This document shows positions 37,013 to 46,915 of a stretch of DNA of 64,000 nt, piece by piece. Source of the DNA: Lepidonotus clava (lineage: Eukaryota > Annelida > Polychaeta > Phyllodocida > Polynoidae). The notes under the pieces were generated by a model, which was not told the origin of the DNA, made no database searches, and saw nothing but the letters and a program-made list of their open reading frames with translations. The DNA is taken from the NCBI GenBank assembly GCA_936440205.1, contig OW387139.1, positions 24,020,378 through 24,084,377 of the forward strand. Reading direction: 5' to 3'. Position 1 is the first letter of the stretch. The number at the start of each line of letters is the position of its first letter. Made by a program: the position numbers and the translations under genes.

Positions 37013-38725
37013 TCAGCTACGACTTTTTGACACTTCTTTAAATCCCATAACATTCCCAGCACCAATTCCATTTACTAGGTTTTCCAGGTTGTGTGGGTAA
37101 GTGAGGCATTTAAAGTATATATAAAGGAATATATATGCCACCTCTGACTGATGAGAAATAAGAAAAGCCTTTCCTACTTTCATTTTAGAAGCTACTTCGA
37201 GGAAAATGAACTTTATGAATAGTCCTGTTATCAAAATTGCATTCAGGTCATTGAATAAAAAATACTGTAAACCAATATCTTTTTTGATAGAAAAGATGTC
37301 ATCTCTGTAAAGGTAAACAAGATAAAAGCCAGCAAGGAGGAAAGTAACAGAACGAGTGAGCTCTGGTCATGTGGCAATGAGGTGATGACATCCATCGCTT
37401 GATTAAACAAAACACATACGAAGTATGCATTCCCCCCTTGTGTTACATACTGTTTATCAATATAATCTGACACATCTTTCTGTTTGAATATGTGATTGAA
37501 ATGGACGCAGCGAAGAAGGATGATACTAATCAGGCAGCCCCCCGATAACAGCTTTACTATTGATATATTAACCTTGTATAATCATCACGAAGGCTAGATG
37601 GGTCTTTTGCACTTAACAACAATGTGATGCCGTTAAAAAGAGACATGATTAATTATTCAGATATTGATCACTGATGACCCATTTTGTCCTCGTTTAAACA
37701 TTCAAACAAAAGACTATGCACTAAGCTGGCATATCGATTTCCAGAATAATAATAAAAAATATTATTGGCAAACAATTTATAATGAAACTATTCCGTACAA
37801 ATACAGAGAAAAAAACCCAACAAAAGCTGGATGTAAGCCGCATGATCTACGTCTTCTGAGTACCCCGAGGTCCACGTCAGGCCTCCCGTAGAACGAGTCG
37901 GGGCTTCAGTAACTAGTGGCCTCGTCACTAATTGGGACTGACACTTGGGCCGACAGGGAGGCACAGGGGGTCGCGTCGGCCATGTTGGAACATGGCGGCT
38001 ACACGGCAGCGTCGGCGATAAGCCTAATCCGACCTGGACGACCTGCGGCTGGTGCCAGCTTTGTTTATTTGTGCCACTCGTCCCTCAGTGGCCGTGACAA
38101 CTAGGGATAGACAACAACCCAGGTATAACCCAGACGAGCCGGATGTGGCGTCATCTGACCTTCACTATGACCTCTTATGTATCTTTATACACAGGAGGTC
38201 CTCGGGCAAATACACAGTAGGATCAGGACACAGTAATGAAACTAATGTTTCTGAATTAGCAGTTGAAGAACGGTACTACGGTTAGGTATAGTGTGGTGAC
38301 ATGAATGTTCAGGATCCTGGATGTAAAAGAAGTTAATAAGTTAATCGATGTTAACGAGGATACTTCAGGGTAGAATTCTTGGAGGTGTATATCAAACACT
38401 TGTTCTGTGTATCATGTATTCGTTTTTTATTGACATATTACTTAATTAATCTACAAATATGCAGATTGGTATAAACTGTGGTACCTCTGAGAACTCCATG
38501 CATTCTTCCCCTTATAGTTATGCGAGTTCATAAACAAATTGATGCGCCCAGTCTCTCTGCTTCTGGTACAGATGTCATCCTGTACGCTCATGTTATATGC
38601 AGTGACGTACTCAGCCTTTACTTATGAATGCACCTAATGGTCCGGATATTGTTGATAGCCTGAGTGTGGTTTCTCCTCTAATAGCTTAGATTAAAACTGC
38701 AGTAGTCCCCAAACCCGGGAACGCT
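37013..38725. other. Noncoding stretch
   Basis: Mostly AT-rich, with a GC-richer segment at 37850-38160. Short open frames on both strands have no recognisable domain. Confidence 0.45.
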
Positions 38726-38963
38726 TTAAAGGCCCGGCCACACTGCCCGACTCAACTCAACTAGACTGTCGAGTTGAGTTGAGTTGGGCTCAGTCTTAGA
38801 GTGTGGCATAGGTCTAAGACTCCAGTCTTAGTGTTTTCCACAACAGTCGAGTTGAGTCTTAGATCTTGAGAAGATGAAGATGTAAGACTCGATTGTCTGG
38901 TCTCAGAGGGGCTAGTCGTAGGTGTGGCATACCTTAAGACCCAACTCAACTCAACTGGACAGT

Positions 38964-39081
38964 AATTTTAGAATTATACGAGACTTACCTGTAATGTTGA
39001 AGTAGAATTATGATTTTACCGAGGACAACACGTTGTGTTGTAGAGATTAAGCGTGAAACGGATACGCGCGGGAACCAGCAG
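38964..39081. repeat. DIRS right (3') inverted terminal repeat
   Basis: 118 bp. Its inner 27 bp (39055-39081) are the exact reverse complement of 44336-44362 in the left terminal repeat. The outer 90 bp (38964-39053) are the exact reverse complement of 39242-39331 in the internal complementary region. The middle portion is recognisably similar to, but diverged from, the outer part of the left repeat, and the right repeat extends about 50 bp further. Confidence 0.9.
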
Positions 39082-39241
39082 AATTTAAAGTAGAATTTAT
39101 TAATTAACGAACGAGACAACTCTCATAAGATTACTCAAATTTAACAAATAATAATGAGTAAACCACGAAAACCCCCCCCAAAAAAAAGCCCTGTAATGTT
39201 CAGTCAACTGACTTTACTAACTTAGGTGTGGGCGAGGAGGG
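39082..39241. other. DIRS spacer between terminal repeat and complementary region
   Basis: A 160-bp AT-rich segment with a C run followed by an A run near 39172-39187. It separates the two arms of the 90-bp perfect inverted repeat, which would otherwise form a long hairpin. No coding content. Confidence 0.7.
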
Positions 39242-39375
39242 CGCTTAATCTCTACAACACAACGTGTTGTCCTCGGTAAAATCATAATTCTACTTCAACA
39301 TTACAGGTAAGTCTCGTATAATTCTAAAATTTTACCTCGTACAACACGTCATGTGTTTACGAGATTCCGCGAGAA
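39242..39375. repeat. DIRS internal complementary region
   Basis: 39242-39331 is complementary to the outer 90 bp of the right terminal repeat, and 39328-39375 is complementary to the outer 48 bp of the left terminal repeat (44360-44407). Both matches are perfect and overlap by the four bases AATT, which marks where the two element ends would meet in a circle. In the DIRS replication model this region templates joining of the ends into a circular intermediate that the recombinase integrates. Confidence 0.92.
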
Positions 39376-39598
39376 TTTTGTAGCTCGTAATTTATAAATT
39401 CTAACAATCTATTTCGGTCTCCTTGATCAATAAACTTCGTTCAAATAAAAGACCAAATTTTCATTTTAATTGATTTTATTGTCTAAACACATGACAACTT
39501 CACACCATTGATCTTTCTTGTAAGCTTCTTCTTTGAAATCATAAACAAGTTTTTTGTCAAGTCAATAAGTCGAATCAGCGAGCATTTCTTTTTCTTGC

Positions 39599-40714
39599 TC
39601 ACATTACATCATTTAACAAAACACGACCCACTTCCATCGCCTCATCATCAATGTTCTTGTCATAATATCTGGCGAAAGACTCTTCCGACCTCCAACAGGC
39701 CTGTTTCATAATTACGTTCAAAGGCACTCCTAGCCTCTTTGCCGCCGAAGTGGAGGCCCCTCTCGTAGAGTGGCTTTTATACCTTTCTGTATCCACTCCT
39801 GCCATCTTTAGAACCTGCAAAGTCCAGCGCGACAATGTGTCTCTGGATATAGGTCCGAAAGGTCTCACAAAACTCAATAACAACTGACCATATGTCCTAT
39901 GGGAAGCCGTTACTTTCAAATATCTCTTAGTAGTCCTAACTACACATAACCTTTTACAGTCGTTGAACGGTCTCAAAACTAGTGAGTCCAGGGGATCCCC
40001 TAATCTGTTATGTTTTAACAGTATTTTCATCCTGAATACAATCGTATCCCCTGACTCCATATTGTCCATACAAAGATTTACAATGGTCTGGCCTCTTTGG
40101 GCCGTAACTAACAACAACAAAACTGCAAGTTTAAGCGATAAGTTCTTTAACGACAAAGAGGAGTTAGGCCCCCAACTTTTAAACAGTTCAAAAACCTTAT
40201 TAACGTTCCAGAAATGGGTGTATCTGGGTTTGGGAGGATTTCTCTCATATCCTCCCTTGATCAGCCAGCAAACTATTGGGTGGACTCCAAAACCATACCC
40301 CTCAAATTTTGGCAAGATTGTGGAAAGTGCACATCTGGCAGTATTAAGTGCCGCGTAGCTTAGACCTTTGTCAGATAATAATCGAAGAAATCTACATGCC
40401 TGTGGCAAAGAAGGTTGTAAAGGATCAATACCTCTCTCCAAACAAAAAGTGGACCACTTTCTTAAATAAGTAGAATAAATTTTCTTGGTACTCGGGCGCC
40501 ATGCGTCCATCACTAACTTAACAGTTATGGGATCAAAACCCTTTTTCCTTAGCGCCCCTGCGAAAAGAGGAACGCCCCCAAAGGGCTTTTGTGCAACAGT
40601 TCCACGCTGTCTGGTTTGCCATGCGGTATGAGGTTGGCTTTCTTCGCCCTGAATTGTAGTCGGCGGAGCTTGAGGCTGACGAGACGTCCCCACCAGGGTC
40701 TGGTCGGCCACCAC
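39599..40714 (-). CDS. DIRS tyrosine recombinase
   Basis: A 371-residue ORF. It is the element's integration enzyme, taking the place of a retroviral-type integrase and acting on a circular DNA intermediate through a tyrosine-linked strand exchange. Residues about 62-160 form the core-binding region; about 165-360 the catalytic domain. Catalytic residues visible are Arg207 (TAQRGQT), His315 and Arg318 (KSHSTRGAS), Trp341 and Tyr350 or Tyr351 (FARYYDK), matching the R-HxxR-W-Y set of the family. The length is usual for DIRS recombinases. The start overlaps the end of the RT ORF by about 166 bases in another frame, an arrangement known in this family. The extreme N-terminus, before residue about 50, looks unconserved, and a later start is possible. 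Confidence 0.93.
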   Translation of the reverse strand: MVADQTLVGTSRQPQAPPTTIQGEESQPHTAWQTRQRGTVAQKPFGGVPLFAGALRKKGFDPITVKLVMDAWRPSTKKIYSTYLRKWSTFCLERGIDPLQPSLPQACRFLRLLSDKGLSYAALNTARCALSTILPKFEGYGFGVHPIVCWLIKGGYERNPPKPRYTHFWNVNKVFELFKSWGPNSSLSLKNLSLKLAVLLLLVTAQRGQTIVNLCMDNMESGDTIVFRMKILLKHNRLGDPLDSLVLRPFNDCKRLCVVRTTKRYLKVTASHRTYGQLLLSFVRPFGPISRDTLSRWTLQVLKMAGVDTERYKSHSTRGASTSAAKRLGVPLNVIMKQACWRSEESFARYYDKNIDDEAMEVGRVLLNDVM

Positions 40715-42459
40715 GGGACTATGAGAATCCCCGTCACTTTCTCGTCTACCATCTTCTCTATCACCCGTCCTATCACACTGAAAGGTGGGAAAGCGTAGAC
40801 AAAGTAATTAGACCATTGCATTGTAAATGCGTCCGCTGCCACTGCTTCTGGATCTGGATTCCAGGCTACGAACAGTGGCGCTTTCTTGTTCAACCTGGTA
40901 GCAAACAAGTCAATCTCAGGGTTACCAAAAACATTAACAATTTTGTCGAAAAGGTTAGGGTTAAGTTCCCATTCGATGTTGTCTTCAAATTGTCTTGACT
41001 TAAAGTCAGCTAATACATTTAAGACTCCTGGTATGTGTGCTATTGACAACCACACCTCTCTTTGTTCTGCCCAATTCCAAATAAGGCTAGCGACTTCGTT
41101 ACACTCTGGGGATTTCACTCCCCCTTGATGCTTGACGTAAGCTAACGCAGTTGTGTTATCAGTCATGATTCTAATGTGTTCATTAGTTATTTCACTGCAT
41201 AAGCTTTGTAAGCCAAAAAGGATAGCCCTCAGTTCCAACACATTAATATGCTGTTCCTTTTCAGCTTCAGACCATCTACCCCCTGTAGCCTTTTCTCCTA
41301 TGTGGGCGCCCCAACCTTCATTTGAGGCGTCCGCAAAAATAGTTACAGACGGCTGTGACTCCCTAACATTCCTTCCTGAATTTTTTGCATTCAGCAACCA
41401 CCATTCAGCATCTAGTCTACCTTGTCCTAACACCATGTGTGCATCAAAGTCTCCTTTTGCTCGACGCAAAGCCTCTATCTTTTGCATCTCTAACAATTTG
41501 GAATGACGAGCCCCAAATGTGAAAGCAATCTCAAAAGCTATCATCAGGCCTACTAGGCCTGCTACTTCACGAATCGTAGGTGAATCTTTCGCCAACAAGT
41601 CAGAAGCTGCTCGAATGAGTTTCTCTTCTTTATCTTCCGTAAGAAAGACTTTGAATTGTTCAGAATCTAGAATGAATCCAAGAAACACCAGTTCCCTCGT
41701 AGGTTCAAAAACAGATTTTGTTTGGTGAACTACAAAACCTAATTCTTGTAGTAGTTCCCTTAGTTTTGCCACTGCCGTTCTGCAACCCGCTGCTGAGTCT
41801 GAGACCACAAATGAATCATCTATGTAGTTGAAGCATTCACACCCTTGCTCCCTTAATGTCGCAAAAACTGGATTCAGAATCTTTGTGAATACTCTAGGTG
41901 CGCAAGCTAAGCCATTAGGTAACACCCTGAACTGGTAAAGGACTTCTTTCCAACGGAATCTCAAGAATTTCCTCTGATCCTCTCTTACTGGAATGGAATA
42001 ATATGCGTCTTTAAGGTCTATGGACCCCATCCAAGAATCCTCGCGTAACATGTCGAGAGCCGTATGAATAGAATGCATTTTAAAATGTTCGTACTGAACA
42101 TGGAGGTTAACCCAAGTTAAGTCCAGAATAAGCCTAAACGAACCATCTTTCTTTGGTCTCAAGAAAATGCCCGAAATTGCCTGTCCCTGTTCTGGTAGGC
42201 AAATCTCAATGATCTCTTTATCCAGCATCTGAACTAATTCTCGATCTACAAAGTCAGATTCCTCTTGAGAAAGTTTATACGGTCTAGGCTCCTTCATTTG
42301 TACGGGAAGTGTGTAGAAAGGGATCGTAACACCGCTAACATTACTTAAAAGCCAAGGATCAGAAGAGATCTTCTTCCATGCATCTAAGTGAAAAGCCACC
42401 TGGCCCCCAACAAAGTTACTTTCTACTGGACCCGAATCGTCAAAAAGAGGGGGACTCAC
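40549..42459 (-). CDS. DIRS reverse transcriptase / RNase H / methyltransferase-like protein
   Basis: A 636-residue ORF. The reverse transcriptase spans about residues 60-330, with SIDLKDAYYS (147-156) holding the first catalytic Asp and FNYIDDSF (210-217) holding the YIDD form of the active site. RNase H follows at about 370-490, with Asp377 (FADAS), Glu409 (LEL), Asp434 (TDNT) and Asp485 (LADFKS). The C-terminal region, about 507-600, has DLFATRLN, FVAWNPDPEA and YAFPPFSVI, the pattern of the adenine-methyltransferase-like domain that follows RNase H in many DIRS elements. It would copy the element RNA into DNA. It starts two bases after the gag-like region ends and overlaps the recombinase ORF at its far end. 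Confidence 0.94.
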   Translation of the reverse strand: MSPPLFDDSGPVESNFVGGQVAFHLDAWKKISSDPWLLSNVSGVTIPFYTLPVQMKEPRPYKLSQEESDFVDRELVQMLDKEIIEICLPEQGQAISGIFLRPKKDGSFRLILDLTWVNLHVQYEHFKMHSIHTALDMLREDSWMGSIDLKDAYYSIPVREDQRKFLRFRWKEVLYQFRVLPNGLACAPRVFTKILNPVFATLREQGCECFNYIDDSFVVSDSAAGCRTAVAKLRELLQELGFVVHQTKSVFEPTRELVFLGFILDSEQFKVFLTEDKEEKLIRAASDLLAKDSPTIREVAGLVGLMIAFEIAFTFGARHSKLLEMQKIEALRRAKGDFDAHMVLGQGRLDAEWWLLNAKNSGRNVRESQPSVTIFADASNEGWGAHIGEKATGGRWSEAEKEQHINVLELRAILFGLQSLCSEITNEHIRIMTDNTTALAYVKHQGGVKSPECNEVASLIWNWAEQREVWLSIAHIPGVLNVLADFKSRQFEDNIEWELNPNLFDKIVNVFGNPEIDLFATRLNKKAPLFVAWNPDPEAVAADAFTMQWSNYFVYAFPPFSVIGRVIEKMVDEKVTGILIVPWWPTRPWWGRLVSLKLRRLQFRAKKANLIPHGKPDSVELLHKSPLGAFLFSQGR

Positions 42460-42461
42460 CT

Positions 42462-44102
42462 CTACTTGTTGTAAGTCCCCTTCTTGGCAAAACCCCTCTG
42501 CCTGGGGAAACGTCCCCTCCTCGGATAACCTCCCATCTGGGGAAAGTTTGGGTAGAATTGAGGGTTCTGGAAACCCTGGCTATAATTCGGGAACATCTGA
42601 GGGGCCTGGAAACGGACCTGCTGCGCTTGAAAGGGGTTGAAAGCTCTGAACATAGGCTGCGCCGGAGCAAACATCACGGGGTTTCTGAACCTCTTCTGTT
42701 GACCACCACGTCCCCTGGGTTGTGTAACAGTCTGCTTGCGTTTGAGGACTTTCTCACCAATCTTCTTCGCCACCTCACAGTGCTTCGTTGTTTCCATCAA
42801 ATCCCCTCCGTAAAGCCAGTCCGGAGAGTAGCTCACCCCTTTGGTCATGGCTTTTGCATAAATAGGCGACAAATGCGTTTTGAGCGCCTCCCTTCTCCTG
42901 TTGGATAAAGCATTATTTGCCTGAGCTAAGAGTTCGAACCCATCCAGAAAGTTCTGTCCCAACTCGTCCAAATCCGAATCGTTAACTCCTCTTTCTCGGG
43001 CCAACTGGAAAACCGGAGCGAAAGCTGCCATAGCTCCCAAAACTGCCTTTTGAATCCCCTGGATTGCTTGGTCATTCGATCTTAGTCCCTGATCCACAGC
43101 TTGGAAAACTTCTTGGTCCAGGCGAGGCACCTTCATATTCTCCACATTTTTGACTCTTGGGTAAACCTTGGCTAGTTTATCCATATCCAAACCGGCAGAG
43201 GCGTCCGCCAAAAGGTTATTTAACATAGTGGCCGATTGTGAATCCAAAGGCGGTGAAACTTTATCCGCATCTTTAATCTGAGCCAGTTGATCCTTACAGA
43301 GACCAGCTTAGATACCTGCCGTGGCTGGAACAGGTAGAGCTTCAGCCCGTGGTGGAACGGCTGCTAAAGGAGCGGCCACCGGCGCCCCAGCCCCAGGTGG
43401 GTCCTCCTCATCCTCACTGATTTCATGCGCCTGCTGACGAACTTGATCAGTACCATCTCGAGCTTGTTCCTCTGCAGACACCTCTAAATCTCCTTCAAGA
43501 TCCGGTGTTTCCTCCTGATCCCAGGAAGGCATAAGGAAACCTCCCCCGAGATTAAAGTTCGGGACATAATTCCCAAATTGAGGATTTGCAAAGGTCGGGG
43601 TAGCGAAAGGCGGCATGCCGAACTGCATTTGTTGCTGCCACATCCAATTTTGTTGCTCCGTGAAAGCTGCCAGCTGCTCCGCTGAACCTGCGGCTGACGC
43701 AGCTGTCCCGTGAACCCCGGAACCCGTCGTAGTCGTAATCGGCGGGTTGCCAAGCGAAGACCCCAGCAATGGTTGAAATGAGGTCGACACTGTAGTGGTC
43801 GTCAAAGTGACAGCCGCCGTAGTGCACGCCGTCGTCGTCGTAACTGAATTCGTGACGTGTGAGCTGGCCCCTGGGAGCGGAACCGGACAGCCTGGCGCCA
43901 GTTCTTCCGGCGTCTGTCCCACTCCGGACTTGGCTTTAGACTTCGAACCCTTCTTTTTCGACGAAGGCTTAGATTTGTCAGAAGACGTTGAACTGAAAGT
44001 CTCGGCACCGAGACCGCCTTGATCTGACATGTTAGAGATGATAGAAGATTGTTCTTCTAAATTCGCCACTGAAGAATTATAGGTCCCTCTGCGAGCGGCC
44101 AT
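42462..44102 (-). CDS. DIRS gag-like region
   Basis: The first coding region of the element, in the place where DIRS elements encode their nucleic-acid-binding particle-like protein. The N-terminal part is rich in Ser and Lys (a KPSSKKKGSKSKAK patch near residue 45), then Thr/Val- and Pro/Ala-rich with an acidic stretch. The C-terminal part is helical, then rich in Gln, Phe, Arg and Gly (RGRGGQQKRF and later RRGRFPRQRG), suiting nucleic-acid binding. No CCHC zinc knuckle is visible, as is usual for DIRS. The region reads as two open stretches; this may be two ORFs, or one ORF with about one break. Assignment is by position and composition. Confidence 0.75.
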
Positions 44103-44335
44103 GGCGAATAACGAAGTTTTGCTGACTTTCGGCCCCTCGGAAACCTGCCAAGCAAAACGTGAAAGAATTAATCGGTGGAACTAAATAAAACAACCACCAA
44201 AATGTACTACACGAAAAGGGGAAACAAAATCCCCGGAAATGGAAAAACACAAACACAGAAAAACATCGCCAAAAGGGCAAAAATAGTTACCTCGCTGGCA
44301 GACTACGTCTTCACGTCCCGAGAGCGAAATCCTGG
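44103..44335 (-). other. DIRS 5' untranslated leader
   Basis: The segment between the left terminal repeat and the gag-like start codon on the minus strand. No long open frame continues through it in the gag frame. The promoter is expected in the terminal repeat or this leader, but no TATA or initiator motif could be assigned with confidence. Confidence 0.55.
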
Positions 44336-44407
44336 CTGCTGGTTCCCGCGCGTATCCGTTTCTCGCGGAATCTCGTAAACACATGACGTGTTGTACGAGG
44401 TAAAATT
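44336..44407. repeat. DIRS left (5') inverted terminal repeat
   Basis: 72 bp. The inner 27 bp match the right terminal repeat in inverse orientation exactly, and the outer 48 bp match the internal complementary region exactly. It is shorter than the right repeat. A near-palindrome, ACACATGACGTGTT, sits near the outer end and may be the recombinase or crossover site, by analogy with tyrosine recombinase sites. Confidence 0.9.
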
Positions 44408-44829
44408 GAGCTTATAATCAATGTCATTTTGTCTTTACTTCATCCCAAAATATAAATAACTTAGATCTTGACCTACTAAGATGTGTCGCATGAGCTATCA
44501 AAACTATATTATAATTCTAATCATATGAGTGAATTATATATCAACCATGATTTAAAACAAATGATAGTCATTAAATCATTGCAAATATACATGAATTGAA
44601 AAATTATAGTATTGTATATATACTCACATGAAATACAGTAAAAGAACATCAATGGAACATGTATATTTCAAGTCTATATAATAACCTATGAGAAAGGCTA
44701 CGACTATTCAGTCTCAGAATGTGGCCAGGTTGGGGGTTTTCACTAAGACTAGATGGTCGGGACATACAGGAGCCACAAGGTCTACGACGATCGAGTTGAG
44801 TTGAGTTGGGCAGTGTGGCCGGGGCTTAA

Positions 44830-46597
44830 CGCATCCAATCTATCTTTAGTATACGATAATGCATATACGAACGGAAGAACTGCCGATATAACAATAATTG
44901 TTATTCAGCATATATCTGAACATTTTGACCTAAGTAACGTTTATACACTTTTCACACCGTATGAGTTTCCGATAATACGGCGTATCCTCCGTATTAGATG
45001 AGCCTCATTTAAAAACACCATCATAAAGGGATGTTTGATTTATGTTTTTGGTCTTTCAGCAAACAGTAAACCCGACTTGTAAAATGGTGACCTATTTAGA
45101 CCAATCATAAACTGTGAATCACCGATTATACATAAATTATCATATTTCAAAGATTTTCATGCATTTCTCAATCTCTTGGTCAAATAACATGTTTTAAATG
45201 TTTTTATTTGATATTTTGGTTTGAAAGTAACAGTTTCGTTAATCATGTGTAAACGTATGATGACACACGACAGTATAATGTGTCTCGTTTTGCTGATGCT
45301 TGAATCAGGGGAACCAAGCGTCCATCGGACGTAGGCTATAGACTGTGCACGTGCTATACGTACAACATGCATGCGTCTACATGTCGGCGGTCCGCGTGGC
45401 ACGCCCACCTTAAAAGCCTGTCCATTAACGTCAGTCACACTCTACTCACCTGGAGGAGGCATCCTGCTCCAGCTCCACGCCGCCCTACAGGTGTGTGGTA
45501 AGGACTACCACCACCACCCCCTCCCCCACCAAACATGTCAGACAGCTACACCTATACACGGAACGACGTTATCGGCACATTAACAAATTGCACGTCAAGT
45601 GCGCTCTGATGTAATTTGAAGTAACGCTGATGTAACGTGCACACTCAAGCGCGTGTGCGCTGCTATTGGGATGGAAATGTGACACCGACATGATATGTAG
45701 ATACCTGGTCCAGTTAGAATAACACTTTCCTAATGTGTAAGGCATTTTCCATTTCTCCATGGTATCAATACTTTTCAATGTTATTTAACAACCAGGAGCA
45801 CCAACCAAAAACATTCACGATGTTTCATCCCAAAGATACATTAAAATACTCACGATTGCTATATATGTGATCATGGGATTTAAGTGGTCCACAATAGTTC
45901 ATGGATTTTTCTTTTTTATTTTATTTTCATTTGTTTCTAATGCTACATTATTCCAATGTACTTCAAACACGCATTAAAAAGAATTATATATTAAATTAAA
46001 TATATTGTGAATGATCTTATTATGATTTATCACATAACTTCCATGTCCACAATTTATCGTGGATGTTTTCTGGAGAGGATTTTTGTATCGTGGACCTTAA
46101 AATATCCCCCCCCCCCACCCGATATATTCCGATGTATCGTGGATGTTTTTTGGTTGGCATCCCAGGTGAATAAAGTTGATAGCATCGATGTAAATGGCAA
46201 AGCACACGATGAAAATGTATGATCACGCAGCCTATAGTACTCTCAAATGTGGCCAGAATATAGATACATTGAATAACACAACTAACGCCGTGGAGTTTTT
46301 AGACAAAAGAAGTATCCCTTTCTTCGTTCCTCAATTAAAATCAACCTTGCGGTGTCCAAACCAGAGGAAGCGGAACCACAGCACTGTTGAAACATGCCCC
46401 ATCCTCACCCAGTCAGCGACGGGTCCCCTACACCCCCCCCCCCCCATCCTCCAGGCGGGAGGACCGGGCCCGTCTCAGCGGTCCATTAGCTGATTACTCG
46501 GCCACCTCACTCCAGCCGCCTCATCAGCACCAACGTCCATTCTCCCAACTCGGCCAGAAATCTGCCTCAATCAAAATCTGAGCCATATCGACAGTCG
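44830..46597. other. Noncoding stretch
   Basis: AT-rich to about 45300, then mixed. C-rich blocks occur at about 46106-46116 and 46430-46445. No gene was recognised apart from the weak exon candidate at 45450-45484. Confidence 0.4.
45450..45484 (-). CDS. Candidate 35-nt exon upstream of the 32.9-kb exon
   Basis: On the minus strand CACACACCTGTAG precedes 35 bases that end with CAG before a perfect GTGAGT donor. All three frames are open. The one that ends on a codon boundary reads RRGAGAGCLLQ and would join in phase to EKQLEAQAKL of the exon at 32923-32986. Another frame reads GGVELEQDASS. Short length and GC-rich sequence make chance likely, and the phase match is only one in three. The intervening 12.5 kb would include the retrotransposon. 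Confidence 0.25.
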
Positions 46598-46915
46598 AAC
46601 TATGGGTTGGAGAGTGTTGGGGTGGGTGAGGGCGAGGGAGTGTAGGTCTCGAGTTGGGCAGGGTATGGGGTTGGAGGATCTACACTGCCTTATAACTATG
46701 GGTGGGAGAGTGTGGGAGAATAGGTATAGGGTGTGCTGGATTGGGGGGGGGGGGAGGAGGAGGAGGAGTGGTGTGGGATCTACATTGCTTAATTACTATG
46801 GGTGGGAGAGCGTGAGAGTGGGCGAGTAAGGATAGGTATAGGGATGGGCTGGATGGGGGGATGGGGGGGGGGGGATGGAATCTACACTGCCTCATTCCTA
46901 TGTGTTTGAGGGTGT
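46598..46915 (+). repeat. Degenerate G-rich minisatellite, block A (about 3 units)
   Basis: Units of roughly 97-105 bp begin TATGGGTGGGAGAG, pass through GTAGGTATAGGG-like and G-run segments, and end GGATCTACACTGCCTTAT. The G runs vary in length between units. The same unit recurs in block B, about 0.87 kb away. Confidence 0.85.

Larger units (their letters stand above)
38964..44407 (-). mobile_element. DIRS-type tyrosine recombinase retrotransposon
   Basis: A 5.4-kb element on the minus strand carries, in element order: a left terminal repeat (44336-44407), an untranslated leader, a gag-like region, an RT/RNase H/methyltransferase-like ORF, an overlapping tyrosine recombinase ORF, an internal complementary region and a right terminal repeat (38964-39081). 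Tyrosine recombinase in place of a DDE integrase, together with unequal inverted terminal repeats and an internal region complementary to both ends, is diagnostic of the DIRS group. No target-site duplication is expected in this family; the two ends share AATT. It looks whole or nearly so, with at most about one break (in the gag-like region). Long open frames and perfectly matching complementary segments suggest recent insertion, which is inference. Confidence 0.93.
38726..44829. mobile_element. TTAA-flanked nonautonomous DNA element, split by a retrotransposon
   Basis: TTAA at 38726-38729 and at 44826-44829 bracket inverted ends. The left end 38730-38762 (GGCCCGGCCACACTGCCC then ACTCAACTCAACT) is the near-perfect reverse complement of the right end 44794-44825. 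The ends match apart from a base or two at the tips. Once the DIRS insertion is set aside, the element is about 650 bp and encodes no protein. TTAA target sites are typical of the piggyBac and Kolobok groups; I cannot choose between them. The left half holds further inverted copies of the ACTCAACTCAACT motif (38747-38789 and 38941-38957), so it folds back on itself repeatedly. Confidence 0.8.

Noticed and set aside
42378-42908. 176-codon open frame on the plus strand
   Set aside because: It is antisense to the DIRS gag-like and RT region; the coding signal is clearly on the minus strand.
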